Below, piece by piece: positions 1 to 9,080 of a DNA stretch of 63,686 bases. Source of the DNA: Clostridia bacterium. Its GTDB lineage: Bacteria; Bacillota_A; Clostridia; Oscillospirales; CAG-272. Every line of letters starts with the position of its first letter. Position 1 is the first letter of the stretch. The translations under genes and the position numbers were made by a program. Below the pieces are notes generated by a model. It saw only the letters and a program-made list of their open reading frames with translations, ran no database searches and had not been told where the DNA came from. The stretch is from the NCBI GenBank assembly GCA_017632155.1, contig JAGBRZ010000048.1, positions 1 to 63,686 of the forward strand. Reading direction: 5' to 3'.

Positions 1-447
1 AAGTTTTCCTCTGCCGGAGCGAGTAGCCTTTGCCTGCTCGTCGCCAACGTGAGTTTTTCCACCTTCTTCTTCATATGAATTAGGTGTGAAAAGAAGATAG
101 TTGATGCGGTACTGAGGATCTTTTGTTACAAAGCCGCCTGCGAATCCGGAAGGCCATCTGTCTTCATCGTAAAGATATGCGAGCATATCTTCTTTTTTAG
201 CTTTTTCAGCACAAGCGCGTATGAGATCCATAAATTCATCGGAAAGATACTCGGTTGCCATACCTGAACGAACATGCATATGGAAACCTCCAAGTCCCAT
301 CTGCTTGAATACTTCGATCTGGCGAAGCAACTCATCCTTGTCAAGCTTGCAGTTCCATGCCCAGAAAGGAGTTCCTCGATATTCGGCTGTGGGTTTTTCA
401 AACAAAGCACTGTCAAGAAGTGCCGCGTCTTTTTTCTTGTAAAGCAT
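1..447 (-). CDS. Glycosyl hydrolase, GH106-like alpha-L-rhamnosidase (N-terminal part, runs off window)
   Basis: The first 149 codons are present; the rest lies beyond base 1. The N-terminus carries GTPFWAWN, a KMGLGGFHMHVRSG-type stretch (here QMGLGGFHMHVRSG) and YLYDEDRWPSGFAGG, the pattern of large glycosyl hydrolases related to GH106 rhamnosidases, in which this region forms the start of a TIM barrel. No signal peptide is visible, so the enzyme is probably cytoplasmic. The ATG at 447-445 is preceded by GAGGT. It lies 13 bases after rhaA on the same strand, so hydrolysis of rhamnosides and isomerisation of L-rhamnose appear co-transcribed. The family is inferred from motifs only; the catalytic part is not in the window. 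Confidence 0.75.
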   Translation of the reverse strand, partial: MLYKKKDAALLDSALFEKPTAEYRGTPFWAWNCKLDKDELLRQIEVFKQMGLGGFHMHVRSGMATEYLSDEFMDLIRACAEKAKKEDMLAYLYDEDRWPSGFAGGFVTKDPQYRINYLLFTPNSYEEEGGKTHVGDEQAKATRSGRGKL

Positions 448-460
448 TTGGTTACCTCAC

Positions 461-1708
461 TTAATTTCTCTTTGCGAGAACTTCGTTTTCATATTTTTTG
501 ACTTCGTCGAACCAAGCAAGACCTGCGGGCATATTTGCGCGTGCGCAGAGCTCTTCCCATACTGCACCGAAGGGAGCAGTTTTGATTTCCTCTGATACAA
601 CAAGAAGTGAAGTATAATCAGCCTTGTTCTGATAATCAGCCAAAAGCTTTTCGGGAGTCAGAAGGGCGTTAAGGAGAGCTTTTCTTGCAGCGCGGAGTCC
701 GCTTACCCAAGCTGCAATGCGGTTAATACTTGCGTCGAAATAGTCAAGCGCGATGTAAGTTTTATCAATGCCACCGCATCTTACGACTTCGCGAATGATC
801 TCTCGTGTTTCATCATCGTAGCGAACAACGTGGTCGGAGTCCCATCTGACGCAACGCGTTACGTGCAGAGCGATTCTGTCATTGAAGAGTAGCATTGAGG
901 GGATTTTATCTGCAACTTGCTCTGTGGGGTGATAATGGCCGTTGTCCATAAGCGGAACAAGTCCGCGAGTCGCAGAATACTCAAGACAAAATTCAGCAGA
1001 ACCAACAGTATAGGATTCAAGACCAATGCCGAAGACCTTGGATTCAAGGGAAACGTCAACGAGATCTTTATCGTAACCGACAGCAAGGATCTTGTCAAGA
1101 GAATCGGCCATTCTTGCGCGAGGTGAATATCTGTCAGCGGGGATCTCTTTGAGTCCATCGGGCATCCAGAAGTTTATAAGGCATTTCTTGCCAGTGCGCT
1201 TCGCAAAATACTCTCCGATACGAAGGCAAGCTATTCCGTGTCTGATCCAAAACGCTCTTGTTTCATCATCGGGGCTTGAAAGAGTGAGCCCGTCCTTAAC
1301 CATAGGGTGTGAGAAAAACGTGGGATTAAAATCAAGGCCGAGTCCGTGCTCAACTGCGTAATCTGCCCACTTCTCGAAATGCTCGGGAAGGAGCGAATCT
1401 CTGTCAGCGCGATTATCTTCGTTGAAAATGGCATAGTTTGCGTGAAGATTTATTCTCATTGCTCCGGGCATAAGCGAGAGCGCCTTGTCAAGGTCAGCAA
1501 TCAATTCTTCGGGATTTCTTGCAGCACCTGGATAATTACCCGTTGCTTGGATGCCTCCGTCGAGAGCACCCGCTCCCTCGAATCCCTTAACATCATCACC
1601 CTGCCAGCAATGCAATGATATCGGTGTGTTAAGTGCTTGTTTTATCGCTTCTTCGGTGTCAATACCGAATGAAGCGTATACCGCTTTTGCGTTTTCATAG
1701 ACATTCAT
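461..1708 (-). CDS. rhaA: L-rhamnose isomerase
   Basis: Converts L-rhamnose to L-rhamnulose, the first intracellular step of rhamnose use, as a Mn2+-dependent TIM-barrel enzyme. The 415-residue product matches the family length (about 420). Recognisable stretches are SLHCWQGDDV near residue 31, the GGIQATGNYPG segment near 51, and a C-terminal half with the metal-site pattern FNPTFFSHP and LMDNGHYHPTEQ. ATG 1708-1706 follows a GGAGGT ribosome binding site. It is the first gene of a leftward operon with the GH106-like gene. Rhamnulokinase and rhamnulose-1-phosphate aldolase are not in the window. Confidence 0.95.
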   Translation of the reverse strand: MNVYENAKAVYASFGIDTEEAIKQALNTPISLHCWQGDDVKGFEGAGALDGGIQATGNYPGAARNPEELIADLDKALSLMPGAMRINLHANYAIFNEDNRADRDSLLPEHFEKWADYAVEHGLGLDFNPTFFSHPMVKDGLTLSSPDDETRAFWIRHGIACLRIGEYFAKRTGKKCLINFWMPDGLKEIPADRYSPRARMADSLDKILAVGYDKDLVDVSLESKVFGIGLESYTVGSAEFCLEYSATRGLVPLMDNGHYHPTEQVADKIPSMLLFNDRIALHVTRCVRWDSDHVVRYDDETREIIREVVRCGGIDKTYIALDYFDASINRIAAWVSGLRAARKALLNALLTPEKLLADYQNKADYTSLLVVSEEIKTAPFGAVWEELCARANMPAGLAWFDEVKKYENEVLAKRN

Positions 1709-1723
1709 GTTATTACCTCCAAA

Positions 1724-1743
1724 TATTTAAGATTACTTAAGAT
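1724..1743. repeat. Tandem 10-bp repeat in the rhaA leader
   Basis: TATTTAAGAT followed directly by TACTTAAGAT (9 of 10 identical) lies between the rhaA promoter and its ribosome binding site. Tandem half-sites one helical turn apart are typical of operators for AraC/LacI-type regulators, so this may be an operator; that role is inference. Confidence 0.4.
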
Positions 1744-1768
1744 GAGTTCTACAAATGCTATTAAGAAT

Positions 1769-1797
1769 ATTTTACTATATTTTCATAGCAATTGCAA
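1769..1797 (-). promoter_or_regulatory. Predicted sigma-A promoter of rhaA operon
   Basis: On the minus strand TTGCAA (1797-1792), a 17-base spacer and TAAAAT (1774-1769) lie about 60 bases upstream of the rhaA start. Confidence 0.6.
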
Positions 1798-1826
1798 TAA
1801 AAAATTAAAAAATTTTATAAAAAGTC

Positions 1827-1855
1827 TTTTGTAAATACGAAAAATATGCTATAAT
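1827..1855 (+). promoter_or_regulatory. Predicted extended -10 promoter for the secreted-protein operon
   Basis: TATAAT at 1850-1855 is preceded by TGC (extended -10) and a poor -35 (TTTTGT, 1827-1832). It lies about 27 bases before the start at 1883. Confidence 0.6.
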
Positions 1856-1882
1856 ATATAAAACAAGAAAGGAGTGACGATT

Positions 1883-4384
1883 ATGAATAAGAGAATTAAA
1901 GCCTTTTTGCTGCTTATTTCAGTGATTATAACATCATTGCCTCTTTCTTTCCTGTTATCTTTTACCGCTTCAGCTTCCGAAACTCTTGGTTCTGTTACCG
2001 AGTGCAGAATAGTCGGAGATAAAATTTATGTCAGTGGAAGCATTAAGCACAGCGTCCTTGTTTCAAACAGAGAATCAAAAATTGCCATATACAAAATGTT
2101 GCCTTGGGAGAATATTGATGAGGTGCTTGCTACGACTGAACCTTTGAAACAAACAAGTATCTCAATCTCGTTTGACTTTGAATTACCTTGCATAACTATT
2201 GCGGATAAAACATCACTTTATGCAGTGGCTCTTATTGATTCACAAGGTAATACTTTTTGCATTTCTTCTCCCAAATATCCCGATGCTATTACAACGGATA
2301 CCTCAGGGATCGGATTTAAGGGAGTAAAAACAAACAATGCTGCCGCAGCTCTTGCTTCTCATGCGGGAAGTGCGATAGTTGATATTTATCTTGACAAGCT
2401 TGACAACGGAAACAAAAGCGGTCATATTTTCAATGCTGATGGAGATATTTTCTATTTTGACAGAGAGGTTATCGCTCAGCTTGATAAACAGATATTGTCA
2501 TACACGGCAATGGGAAGCGAAGTGCTTTTGCGTTTTTTGATTTCTCCCACTCAAACCAGTATTCCGTTTTGCTCGGATGGCAGAATTTGGGCAACAAACA
2601 AATGTGTGGTTGTTAACGATACGTTTGCGCTTAACGCAATTTACGCCTACACATATTTTCTTATGTCGAGATATGACGGCGGAGAATTTGGTAAGGTTAA
2701 CGGTTTAATATTGGGTCGCGGTGCGGATATGCCGATACTCTATAATTATGCGTCATTGGTTTCCGAAGATTATGATACGGTATATGCACGATCTCTTGTA
2801 TTGATAGGACTGGCTGCCGTGGATGCCGCGGGAGATAATGAGGTTTGCCTGATCGTTCCCATCGGTGATTCGTTAACCGAAAAGGGCGATATATATGCAG
2901 AGAGATTCCTTTCTTCTGTTGCCGATTATATCGCATCGCACAGCAAACTTACCTTTACGGTTATGTGTGAAAGTACTCATAACCCATATCATATAGATGA
3001 CTCGATGTTTGCTGTAGATAGCCCTTCTGATGAAACGGGGGAAGATGGCGAGGAAATTGTTAGTCCTGAAACGGAAGTATCTCCTGCGGAGACGAATGCA
3101 CCGATTATTAAAAATGAAACGACTGATATAATCGATGACACTGCTTATGAAGAAGTATCCGCGGTTCAGACACAAGACGAGACAACTGATTATCATACAC
3201 AAGTAGATACCTCAGAAGATATATCTTCGGAGGTAGATGAAACATCTGCTCCGGAAAAGCTAAAGCCTACAGTTAATACGAAGGCGGATGGTTTTTATTG
3301 TACTGACACCATAAATATGTTTAACGCTACTTTCACAAAGCTCAAAAAGAAGTACAGCTCATTAAATAAGGGCTATGCGTGGTGTTGGTATCCCAATGAG
3401 AATACCTTGGAAGGCTCGCTCGGTGTTTGTTATTCATATAACTATATGAAGCTTGCAGCTGAGGGCGTTGATTTTTTTGTAGTTTCTTTTGAAGGAGCAG
3501 CTAATGATAGATTTTCAGGTATATCTCACTTGTTCAAATATGTAGATACTTCAAGAAATACCAAAGAAACCGAGTATGCCCGAAATGTTTTTGAGATAAA
3601 CGATTGGTCAGAAATTATTTCCGCTAACGTAAATACAACAAGTGTTTTTAGTGTTTTAAACGAAAGTGAGCTCCAACCTAATGTATCGGATTATATTGGT
3701 AATTTGCTATATATGGATTATACCAATACACATAACGTAGGTGGGTGGTACGAGGGAATCTTTTGCAATTCTATTGTTCATGAGATTGAAAACGAAGTTG
3801 GCTTCTTGCAAGCAGATTTATCTTTGACTGACGCAGGATTAAATCAAGCGGAGATCGGTTACTTGTTTAAAACGCCCGAACCGCTGCTTGTCGGTGATGC
3901 ATTGACGTTTGACATTCAATGTGGGGAAAACGATGGATCTTTGTATGAAATTGCCGTATACATAAACTGCGGAAGTAGTACAATCGTCTCCAATACAGTA
4001 ATAGCCGGTGGGGTTCGGAGTTTGCTTTCGGCAGATGTTAGAGAAATATATAATGCATCAGCAGTAAGTTCAATAAGAATTTCTTTGACCAGGATAACAG
4101 GTGTCGGTGATTGCAATCTGAAATTATATGGTGTGATGCTGAATAGCGGTACACTTGATGATGAAGCGCTTGACAAAAGCTTTAATAGCATCAGAGATTA
4201 TTTGCGTTCAGATGCAAATGTTGATGATAGTAACAGCGAAAGGCAAGTTGTTATCACTGTTGTTCTGTTGCTATCGGTAGCAGTGTTTTCGATTCTGTTT
4301 GCCTTTGCAAACGATAGAAGATTATTAAAAAACAGCAATACTGACATTCAAAATAAGCGAAAAAATAGAGGGAATATGATATGA
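1883..4384 (+). CDS. Large secreted protein anchored by a C-terminal membrane segment, function unknown
   Basis: The 833-residue product begins with a signal peptide (KR, a long hydrophobic stretch, then TASAS near residue 32) and ends with one membrane helix near residues 789-808 followed by a basic cytoplasmic tail. Between about 377 and 465 is an acidic, Thr/Glu/Asp-rich low-complexity linker dividing an N-terminal half from a C-terminal half that looks beta-rich after residue 600. The N-terminal half, with its GFKGVKT segment and following strand pattern, reminds me of uncharacterised secreted proteins grouped as DUF5722, but I cannot confirm it. ATG 1883 was chosen because AAAGGAG sits 8 bases upstream; a GTG at 1874 overlaps that site. 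Its stop overlaps the pncB start (ATGA, 4381-4384). No catalytic residues are recognised. Confidence 0.8.
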   Translation: MNKRIKAFLLLISVIITSLPLSFLLSFTASASETLGSVTECRIVGDKIYVSGSIKHSVLVSNRESKIAIYKMLPWENIDEVLATTEPLKQTSISISFDFELPCITIADKTSLYAVALIDSQGNTFCISSPKYPDAITTDTSGIGFKGVKTNNAAAALASHAGSAIVDIYLDKLDNGNKSGHIFNADGDIFYFDREVIAQLDKQILSYTAMGSEVLLRFLISPTQTSIPFCSDGRIWATNKCVVVNDTFALNAIYAYTYFLMSRYDGGEFGKVNGLILGRGADMPILYNYASLVSEDYDTVYARSLVLIGLAAVDAAGDNEVCLIVPIGDSLTEKGDIYAERFLSSVADYIASHSKLTFTVMCESTHNPYHIDDSMFAVDSPSDETGEDGEEIVSPETEVSPAETNAPIIKNETTDIIDDTAYEEVSAVQTQDETTDYHTQVDTSEDISSEVDETSAPEKLKPTVNTKADGFYCTDTINMFNATFTKLKKKYSSLNKGYAWCWYPNENTLEGSLGVCYSYNYMKLAAEGVDFFVVSFEGAANDRFSGISHLFKYVDTSRNTKETEYARNVFEINDWSEIISANVNTTSVFSVLNESELQPNVSDYIGNLLYMDYTNTHNVGGWYEGIFCNSIVHEIENEVGFLQADLSLTDAGLNQAEIGYLFKTPEPLLVGDALTFDIQCGENDGSLYEIAVYINCGSSTIVSNTVIAGGVRSLLSADVREIYNASAVSSIRISLTRITGVGDCNLKLYGVMLNSGTLDDEALDKSFNSIRDYLRSDANVDDSNSERQVVITVVLLLSVAVFSILFAFANDRRLLKNSNTDIQNKRKNRGNMI

Positions 4385-5835
4385 TAGATATTGAAAGAAA
4401 CTTAACTATGCTATGTGATTTTTATGAGCTGACCATGGCAAACGGCTATCTCAAATGCGGATACGGAGATAAATACACTTATTTTGATGTGTTTTATCGT
4501 TCCAATCCCGATGGCGGCGGTTACGCAATAGCTGCAGGACTTGAGCAGATTATTAATTACATCAACAATCTTCACTTTACAGAGCGCGATATTGAATTTT
4601 TGCGTTCGAAAAAGATCTTTGACGAAGACTTCCTGGATTACCTTAAAAATTTCAAATTCGATGGAGACATGTGGGCGGTACCTGAAGGAACTGTAATTTT
4701 CCCAAACGAACCTGTTATAACAGTAAGAGCAAAGGCTCCGCAAGCGCAGTTTATCGAAACATTTATTCTTATGCAATTTAATCATCAATCGTGTATTGCG
4801 ACTAAAGCTTCGCGTATGGTTCGTGCGGCTGAAGGCAGGCCTATCTCCGAGTTTGGTTCAAGACGTGCGCAGGGAGCTGATGGCGCTATTCTTGGTGCAA
4901 GAGCCGCATACATTGGCGGAGTAGGCGCAACAGCTTGTACGATTTCAGATGAATATTATCATGTCCCTACAACAGGCACAATGGCTCATTCGTGGGTACA
5001 GATGTTCCCTGATGAATATACAGCGTTCAAAACTTATTGCGAAATCTATCCTGAAAACGTCACGCTTCTTGTTGACACTTACAATGTGCTCGAATCGGGT
5101 ATTCCTAATGCGATCAAGGCATTCAAAGAAGTTCTCCTTCCAAAAGGTATCAAGAAATGCGCAATCAGACTTGATTCCGGAGATATAACTTATCTTACAA
5201 CTCGTGCAAGAAAGATGCTTGATGATGCCGGTTTTGATTACTGTAAGATAGTTGTTTCGAATTCGCTTGACGAGCATATTATTCGTGATATTATCCGTCA
5301 GGGCGCTTGTGTTGATGCTTTCGGCATTGGCGAGAGACTTATTACTGCCAAAAGCTGTCCCGTGTTCGGCGGCGTATATAAGCTTGTTGCTGTTGAAGAG
5401 GAAGAAGGCAACATTACTCCAAAGATCAAGATCAGCGAAAATCCTCAGAAAATCACAACTCCGCACTTTAAAAAGCTCTACCGACTCTATAATAACGAAA
5501 ACGGCAAGGCAGAAGCTGATTTGATCTGCGTACACGACGAGGAGATTGACGATAGCAAACCTATAGAGATTTTTGATCCTCACTACACATGGAAACGCAA
5601 AACGCTTGAAAACGTTACTGCTGTACCGCTTCAGCAACATATTTTCGATAAGGGGCGTCAAGTGTATTCTGTCCCCGATATTGAGGAATCGCGTAGACTT
5701 TGCGCGTCACAGCTTGAGTCGATGTGGAAGGAAGTCCTTCGTTGGGAGAATCCGCATGACTATTATGTGGATCTCTCGGAGTCACTATGGGAAATCAAGG
5801 ATTCGCTTCTCAGAAAGCTGAGAAATAAGAGCTGA
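4381..5835 (+). CDS. pncB: Nicotinate phosphoribosyltransferase
   Basis: Makes nicotinate mononucleotide from nicotinate and PRPP with ATP hydrolysis, the entry step of the Preiss-Handler NAD salvage route, in the cytoplasm. The 484 residues match the Gram-positive PncB subgroup. N-terminal LTMLCDFYELTMANGYL, FGSRRAQG at 158-165, GTMAHS at 199-204 (His203 corresponds to the phosphorylated histidine of the family), DTYN near 232 and RLDSGD near 263 are all present. The start codon overlaps the stop of the preceding secreted-protein gene, so translation is probably coupled. A Nudix hydrolase follows after 9 bases. Confidence 0.96.
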   Translation: MIDIERNLTMLCDFYELTMANGYLKCGYGDKYTYFDVFYRSNPDGGGYAIAAGLEQIINYINNLHFTERDIEFLRSKKIFDEDFLDYLKNFKFDGDMWAVPEGTVIFPNEPVITVRAKAPQAQFIETFILMQFNHQSCIATKASRMVRAAEGRPISEFGSRRAQGADGAILGARAAYIGGVGATACTISDEYYHVPTTGTMAHSWVQMFPDEYTAFKTYCEIYPENVTLLVDTYNVLESGIPNAIKAFKEVLLPKGIKKCAIRLDSGDITYLTTRARKMLDDAGFDYCKIVVSNSLDEHIIRDIIRQGACVDAFGIGERLITAKSCPVFGGVYKLVAVEEEEGNITPKIKISENPQKITTPHFKKLYRLYNNENGKAEADLICVHDEEIDDSKPIEIFDPHYTWKRKTLENVTAVPLQQHIFDKGRQVYSVPDIEESRRLCASQLESMWKEVLRWENPHDYYVDLSESLWEIKDSLLRKLRNKS

Positions 5836-5844
5836 CAAAGACAT

Positions 5845-6336
5845 ATGATGGAAATTTTTGCTAAACCTTGCGCCGGTGCAATAATCGAAAAGATAATTGA
5901 CGGTGAAAAGCATATTCTTTTACAAACAAGGCAGAAGAGCGGCGGAGGCGATACAAACGGCAAGCTTGAAATTCCCGCCGGGAAGATCAGAGAGTACGAG
6001 GATGTATTTTCTACAATCAGACGGGAAATTCTTGAAGAAACAGGCTTGACAGTAACGAAGATTTACGGTGAAGAGTTATCAGGCGTAACACAAGCCGGGG
6101 AAGTCAAGACAATTTCCTTTGAACCTTTCTGTATAACGCAAAATCTCCGGGGCGCGTATTCAATAATTTTAAACACCTTTATATGCGAAGCAGAAGGAGA
6201 GCCCCTCCCGTCAACTGATGAAGCGCAGAATGTTGGATGGGTAAATATTTCTGAAGTTCGGCAAATAATTGAAAATGAACCGGAAAGAGTATTTTTTATG
6301 CATATTAATGCTTTGAAGAAATATTTGAATATGTAA
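5845..6336 (+). CDS. Nudix hydrolase, possibly ADP-ribose/NAD-related pyrophosphatase
   Basis: The 163-residue protein contains a perfect Nudix box at residues 46-68 (G46-x5-E52-x7-R60-E-I-L-E-E-T-G-L), the Mg2+-binding loop-helix-loop that cleaves nucleoside diphosphates linked to another moiety. An AGAI(I) strand and QTRQKSG precede it as in ADP-ribose pyrophosphatases. Its place directly after pncB suggests a substrate in NAD turnover such as ADP-ribose, but that is inferred from context. There is no clear ribosome binding site before ATG 5845 (ATG 5848 is an alternative), so it probably depends on translation of pncB. A strong terminator starts at its stop codon. Confidence 0.85.
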   Translation: MMEIFAKPCAGAIIEKIIDGEKHILLQTRQKSGGGDTNGKLEIPAGKIREYEDVFSTIRREILEETGLTVTKIYGEELSGVTQAGEVKTISFEPFCITQNLRGAYSIILNTFICEAEGEPLPSTDEAQNVGWVNISEVRQIIENEPERVFFMHINALKKYLNM

Positions 6337-6377
6337 AAAACACAGGCTAAAGCTTTTTGCTTTAGCCTGTGTTTTTT
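6335..6377. terminator. Bidirectional intrinsic terminator
   Basis: A perfect 19-bp inverted repeat (core CACAGGCTAAAGC, loop TTTTT, then GCTTTAGCCTGTG) with A and T runs on its two sides. It separates the rightward Nudix gene from the leftward GH78 gene; each stop codon lies in an arm. Confidence 0.95.
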
Positions 6378-8409
6378 AGAGTAGTGTTGAATAATAGTAA
6401 GCCGCCATCGCACTCCATCCGTGGCAAAGTGAACCGGCACCGCCGAAGTCAGCTTCACCCTTTAGCGTTTCCCAAAATGTTGTGGCACCGCTATCCAGCA
6501 TATATCCGCAATCTCGGTCTATTTCCTCAAGGATGACTTCGGTATATCTATCTTTATCTGCTTTTAATAGTGCATCATATCTGAAACATGCCATACTTAA
6601 TGTCGCAGGAACTACCTCAATATTAGCTATCATGCCTCCATTTTGGGCAATAGCATTAAGAATGTTTTCTTGATCTAAGTTATCTGCCGCACCGCAAAGA
6701 AGGCACATTGCTTGAGTTAACACGCTTGGCTGTATTTCAGGTCTGTTTGTAAAATCAAAGAATAATCCAATTTCGGGATTAAAGAAAGTTTCAGAGATTG
6801 CATTTGAAATTTGTTCAGCCTTGTTCGCATAAAAAACTGAAGCGGTTGCATTACCGAGCGTATTGCAAATATTGGCCATAGACCGCGAGGCAAGCGAAAG
6901 GGCAGCGCTGAGATTGGCTTCATAAGGCTGATCTTCTTTTGACAGTTCTTTAAATTTAGGAGATCCCGAAAGAAATTTTGACCATTCATAAAAATTCCAA
7001 TATCCTTCAGAGTCGGGAAAACGTTTTGCAAGTCCGTTTCCTCCAGATCTCGCGTAAAATACATCAAGAAGCTTAACAAGAATATCAAATTTTTCTTCGG
7101 CAAGAGAAATATCACCGGTGTTAACAATGTAATCTTCCATCTGCATCAAATATGCAAGAGTATAGAAGGGAATAGGGTAATCGAGCCCCGCGGGGTAACA
7201 TAGCGCGAGAATTCCGTCTTTACGAACGCCTCTTGAGATCAAGTCGAGATTGGCTCTTACAAAGTCTGCATTCTTATCAATGAAAACTTCATATCCCGCA
7301 AGCATCTGGTTTCTTGAATCAAGTGTGTAAAGTGCTTGTTCGCGCCAAGGGCAATCCTCGTAATGCTCGTGCATACAGCATCTTAACGTGTGTATGGCAG
7401 TATCTCGTATTTTTTTGCGTAGTTCTGCCTTTTCACCGTAAAATTCAAAAGACTTGATTTCAACCGGCAGAAGGGTTGGATGGAACTTTAATGATACGTT
7501 GTTTACTTTTGGCGAAGTGAAGTAAATCTGCATATATCTTAAGCCGAATCTGCGAAGAACGGGGAAGTAGTCGTTAACTCCTTCTTTTGCAAGAATTTCT
7601 GTTGTGAATCTTCTTGAGTGAATTGCGGCGCGGCACTTTCCGTCAACAATATGCTCACCCCAACCGATATATACTTCGCATTCATTTTCGGTGTTGAATG
7701 ATATTTCAGGGAATCCAACATTCTCGCTGCCGAGATCGAAAAGATAGTATTTTCCGTCTGCTGTGCATATATCATCAGTTAATGAAGAGTTAGACACAAC
7801 GGACGCACTGTCTTCACCGCCGTTAAATTTACAATATCCTTGTTCAACAACTGTTCCTTCAATAGCTTTATCTAGATACAGGGGCTTTGTAGTTCTTTTT
7901 CTCAAGGACTTGATTTCAATGTTCTTGGCTACTGCTTTTTGAAGCTCCAAAGTTTCAGCTCTACCACTCATAGCAAATCCCGCACCCATTTGTCCGGTGA
8001 TTATCTTGCAAAGATGTGGAATGTATTCGGGAGTCGGTCTGCAAAGAGTTTCCGAAGACGATGAGTATATAATGTTTTCTCCTTCATATATGCAAAACGC
8101 AACATAGGCTTCGGTAGCGATATGAGTTTGAGAATCTATTCCCGAATGCCAGACAGTGATCTTCAATTTACTGCCGGTTGCGGCGGGGAGAATTACATCT
8201 TCGTACACCGGTGTTTCCGGATAATCTGCGTATTGACCGAACGAGATGAGTTTATCATCAAGATATACGGCTCTGTCTGTGTCACATACTATACGAAGTG
8301 TGTACTTCTTTCCATCCTTAAAGTCTACGTCAGGATAAAAATCTGCATACTCATCTTTTGCATTATCGTTATTTATCCAAATTGGCATCATATAGCTTGG
8401 GAATTTCAT
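6376..8409 (-). CDS. GH78-like alpha-L-rhamnosidase
   Basis: Expected to release terminal L-rhamnose from rhamnosides by inversion in an (alpha/alpha)6 barrel. The hallmark EDCPWREQ followed by LYTLDSRNQ is at about residues 351-368, preceded by beta-sandwich domains (residues 1-320) and followed by the barrel. The 677-residue length is on the short side for GH78, and no signal peptide is seen, which suggests cytoplasmic hydrolysis of imported oligosaccharides. ATG 8409 follows GAGGATATATT and overlaps the SLOG gene stop by 4 bases (ATGA). Together with rhaA and the GH106-like gene it indicates a rhamnose-use theme. Confidence 0.88.
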   Translation of the reverse strand: MKFPSYMMPIWINNDNAKDEYADFYPDVDFKDGKKYTLRIVCDTDRAVYLDDKLISFGQYADYPETPVYEDVILPAATGSKLKITVWHSGIDSQTHIATEAYVAFCIYEGENIIYSSSSETLCRPTPEYIPHLCKIITGQMGAGFAMSGRAETLELQKAVAKNIEIKSLRKRTTKPLYLDKAIEGTVVEQGYCKFNGGEDSASVVSNSSLTDDICTADGKYYLFDLGSENVGFPEISFNTENECEVYIGWGEHIVDGKCRAAIHSRRFTTEILAKEGVNDYFPVLRRFGLRYMQIYFTSPKVNNVSLKFHPTLLPVEIKSFEFYGEKAELRKKIRDTAIHTLRCCMHEHYEDCPWREQALYTLDSRNQMLAGYEVFIDKNADFVRANLDLISRGVRKDGILALCYPAGLDYPIPFYTLAYLMQMEDYIVNTGDISLAEEKFDILVKLLDVFYARSGGNGLAKRFPDSEGYWNFYEWSKFLSGSPKFKELSKEDQPYEANLSAALSLASRSMANICNTLGNATASVFYANKAEQISNAISETFFNPEIGLFFDFTNRPEIQPSVLTQAMCLLCGAADNLDQENILNAIAQNGGMIANIEVVPATLSMACFRYDALLKADKDRYTEVILEEIDRDCGYMLDSGATTFWETLKGEADFGGAGSLCHGWSAMAAYYYSTLL

Positions 8410-8918
8410 AATATATCCTCACTTTCATAGTCTGCTATATTTATGACGGGAACTCCGAGCTTTGCTGCTTGCAAAACTGTATTTAGACTTCCTCCGCTTC
8501 TTGTTCCTTTGCGCAAATATGCTATGCAAAGATCAGCATTACGCAAAAGCTCTCGATTGCGGGCTTGCATACAACCGTTGTAGAAGAATGGAGCGAGTAC
8601 TCTTATACTGTCAGATTGTTCTTTAATAATTTCGTATTCTTGCTTTTGGTGAGAGGTCCAAGCTTTTTCTTGACCTTGACAGGGAAGAATCAAATTAAGT
8701 TTGAGTTCCGAATACTTATCCTTTAATGACAACACTGCTTGAGCGGCGACTGTATCAAATCCAATAGCTCCGCCCGCAAAGCAGTTACTTAATCCGTGAT
8801 TTAGTATAAGTCTTTCAAGTAGGGTTGTTAATCGCCGAATAATTATATGTATTTCGTTATCCGTCAAATCTCTGTGACCGGTAAAACACACGGAAGAAAT
8901 ATTTTCGCTAAGATGCAT
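8406..8918 (-). CDS. SLOG-family nucleotide-binding protein (DUF1273/YpsA-like)
   Basis: The 170-residue protein shows a Rossmann-like SLOG fold: an N-terminal FTGHR motif at residues 12-16, a GGAIGFDTVAA phosphate-binding loop at about 49-59, and a C-terminal strand GVPVINI. DUF1273/YpsA proteins bind a nucleotide-like ligand; YpsA has been linked to division and stress phenotypes, but its reaction is unknown. Translation starts at ATG 8918 after GGAGGG. The gene is translationally coupled to the downstream GH78 gene, an odd pairing with no obvious logic. The promoter at 8945-8973 overlaps a palindrome that could be an operator. Confidence 0.85.
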   Translation of the reverse strand: MHLSENISSVCFTGHRDLTDNEIHIIIRRLTTLLERLILNHGLSNCFAGGAIGFDTVAAQAVLSLKDKYSELKLNLILPCQGQEKAWTSHQKQEYEIIKEQSDSIRVLAPFFYNGCMQARNRELLRNADLCIAYLRKGTRSGGSLNTVLQAAKLGVPVINIADYESEDIL

Positions 8919-8944
8919 ATCAACCCTCCAATTTCTTTTGTATA

Positions 8945-8973
8945 ATTATATCACATTGTGATAAAATTGTACA
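8945..8973 (-). promoter_or_regulatory. Predicted promoter of the SLOG-GH78 operon
   Basis: Minus strand TGTACA (8973-8968), 17-base spacer, TATAAT (8950-8945) with a TG one base upstream (extended -10). It is 27 bases from the SLOG start. Confidence 0.65.
8949..8963. promoter_or_regulatory. Candidate operator palindrome
   Basis: TATCACA-T-TGTGATA is a perfect 15-base palindrome overlapping the -10 box and spacer of the SLOG promoter, the position expected for a repressor site. The regulator is unknown. Confidence 0.5.
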
Positions 8974-9046
8974 TACTCTTTTGAAATTATAATGAAATTT
9001 TTTGTTATGAACAAATTGTAAAATCGAATGATTTGGCAAAAAACTC

Positions 9047-9075
9047 TTGATTTTTACAATAGTTTATGATATAAT
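9047..9075 (+). promoter_or_regulatory. Predicted promoter of the riboswitch-mntP operon
   Basis: TTGATT (9047-9052), 17-base spacer, TATAAT (9070-9075) with TG one base upstream. Transcription would start near 9082, at the first stem of the riboswitch. Confidence 0.75.
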
Positions 9076-9080
9076 CTTCC

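Noticed and set aside
4945..5661. Long leftward reading frame opposite pncB
   Set aside because: It is antisense to an intact, motif-complete gene and reflects its codon bias; no ribosome binding site or family pattern.
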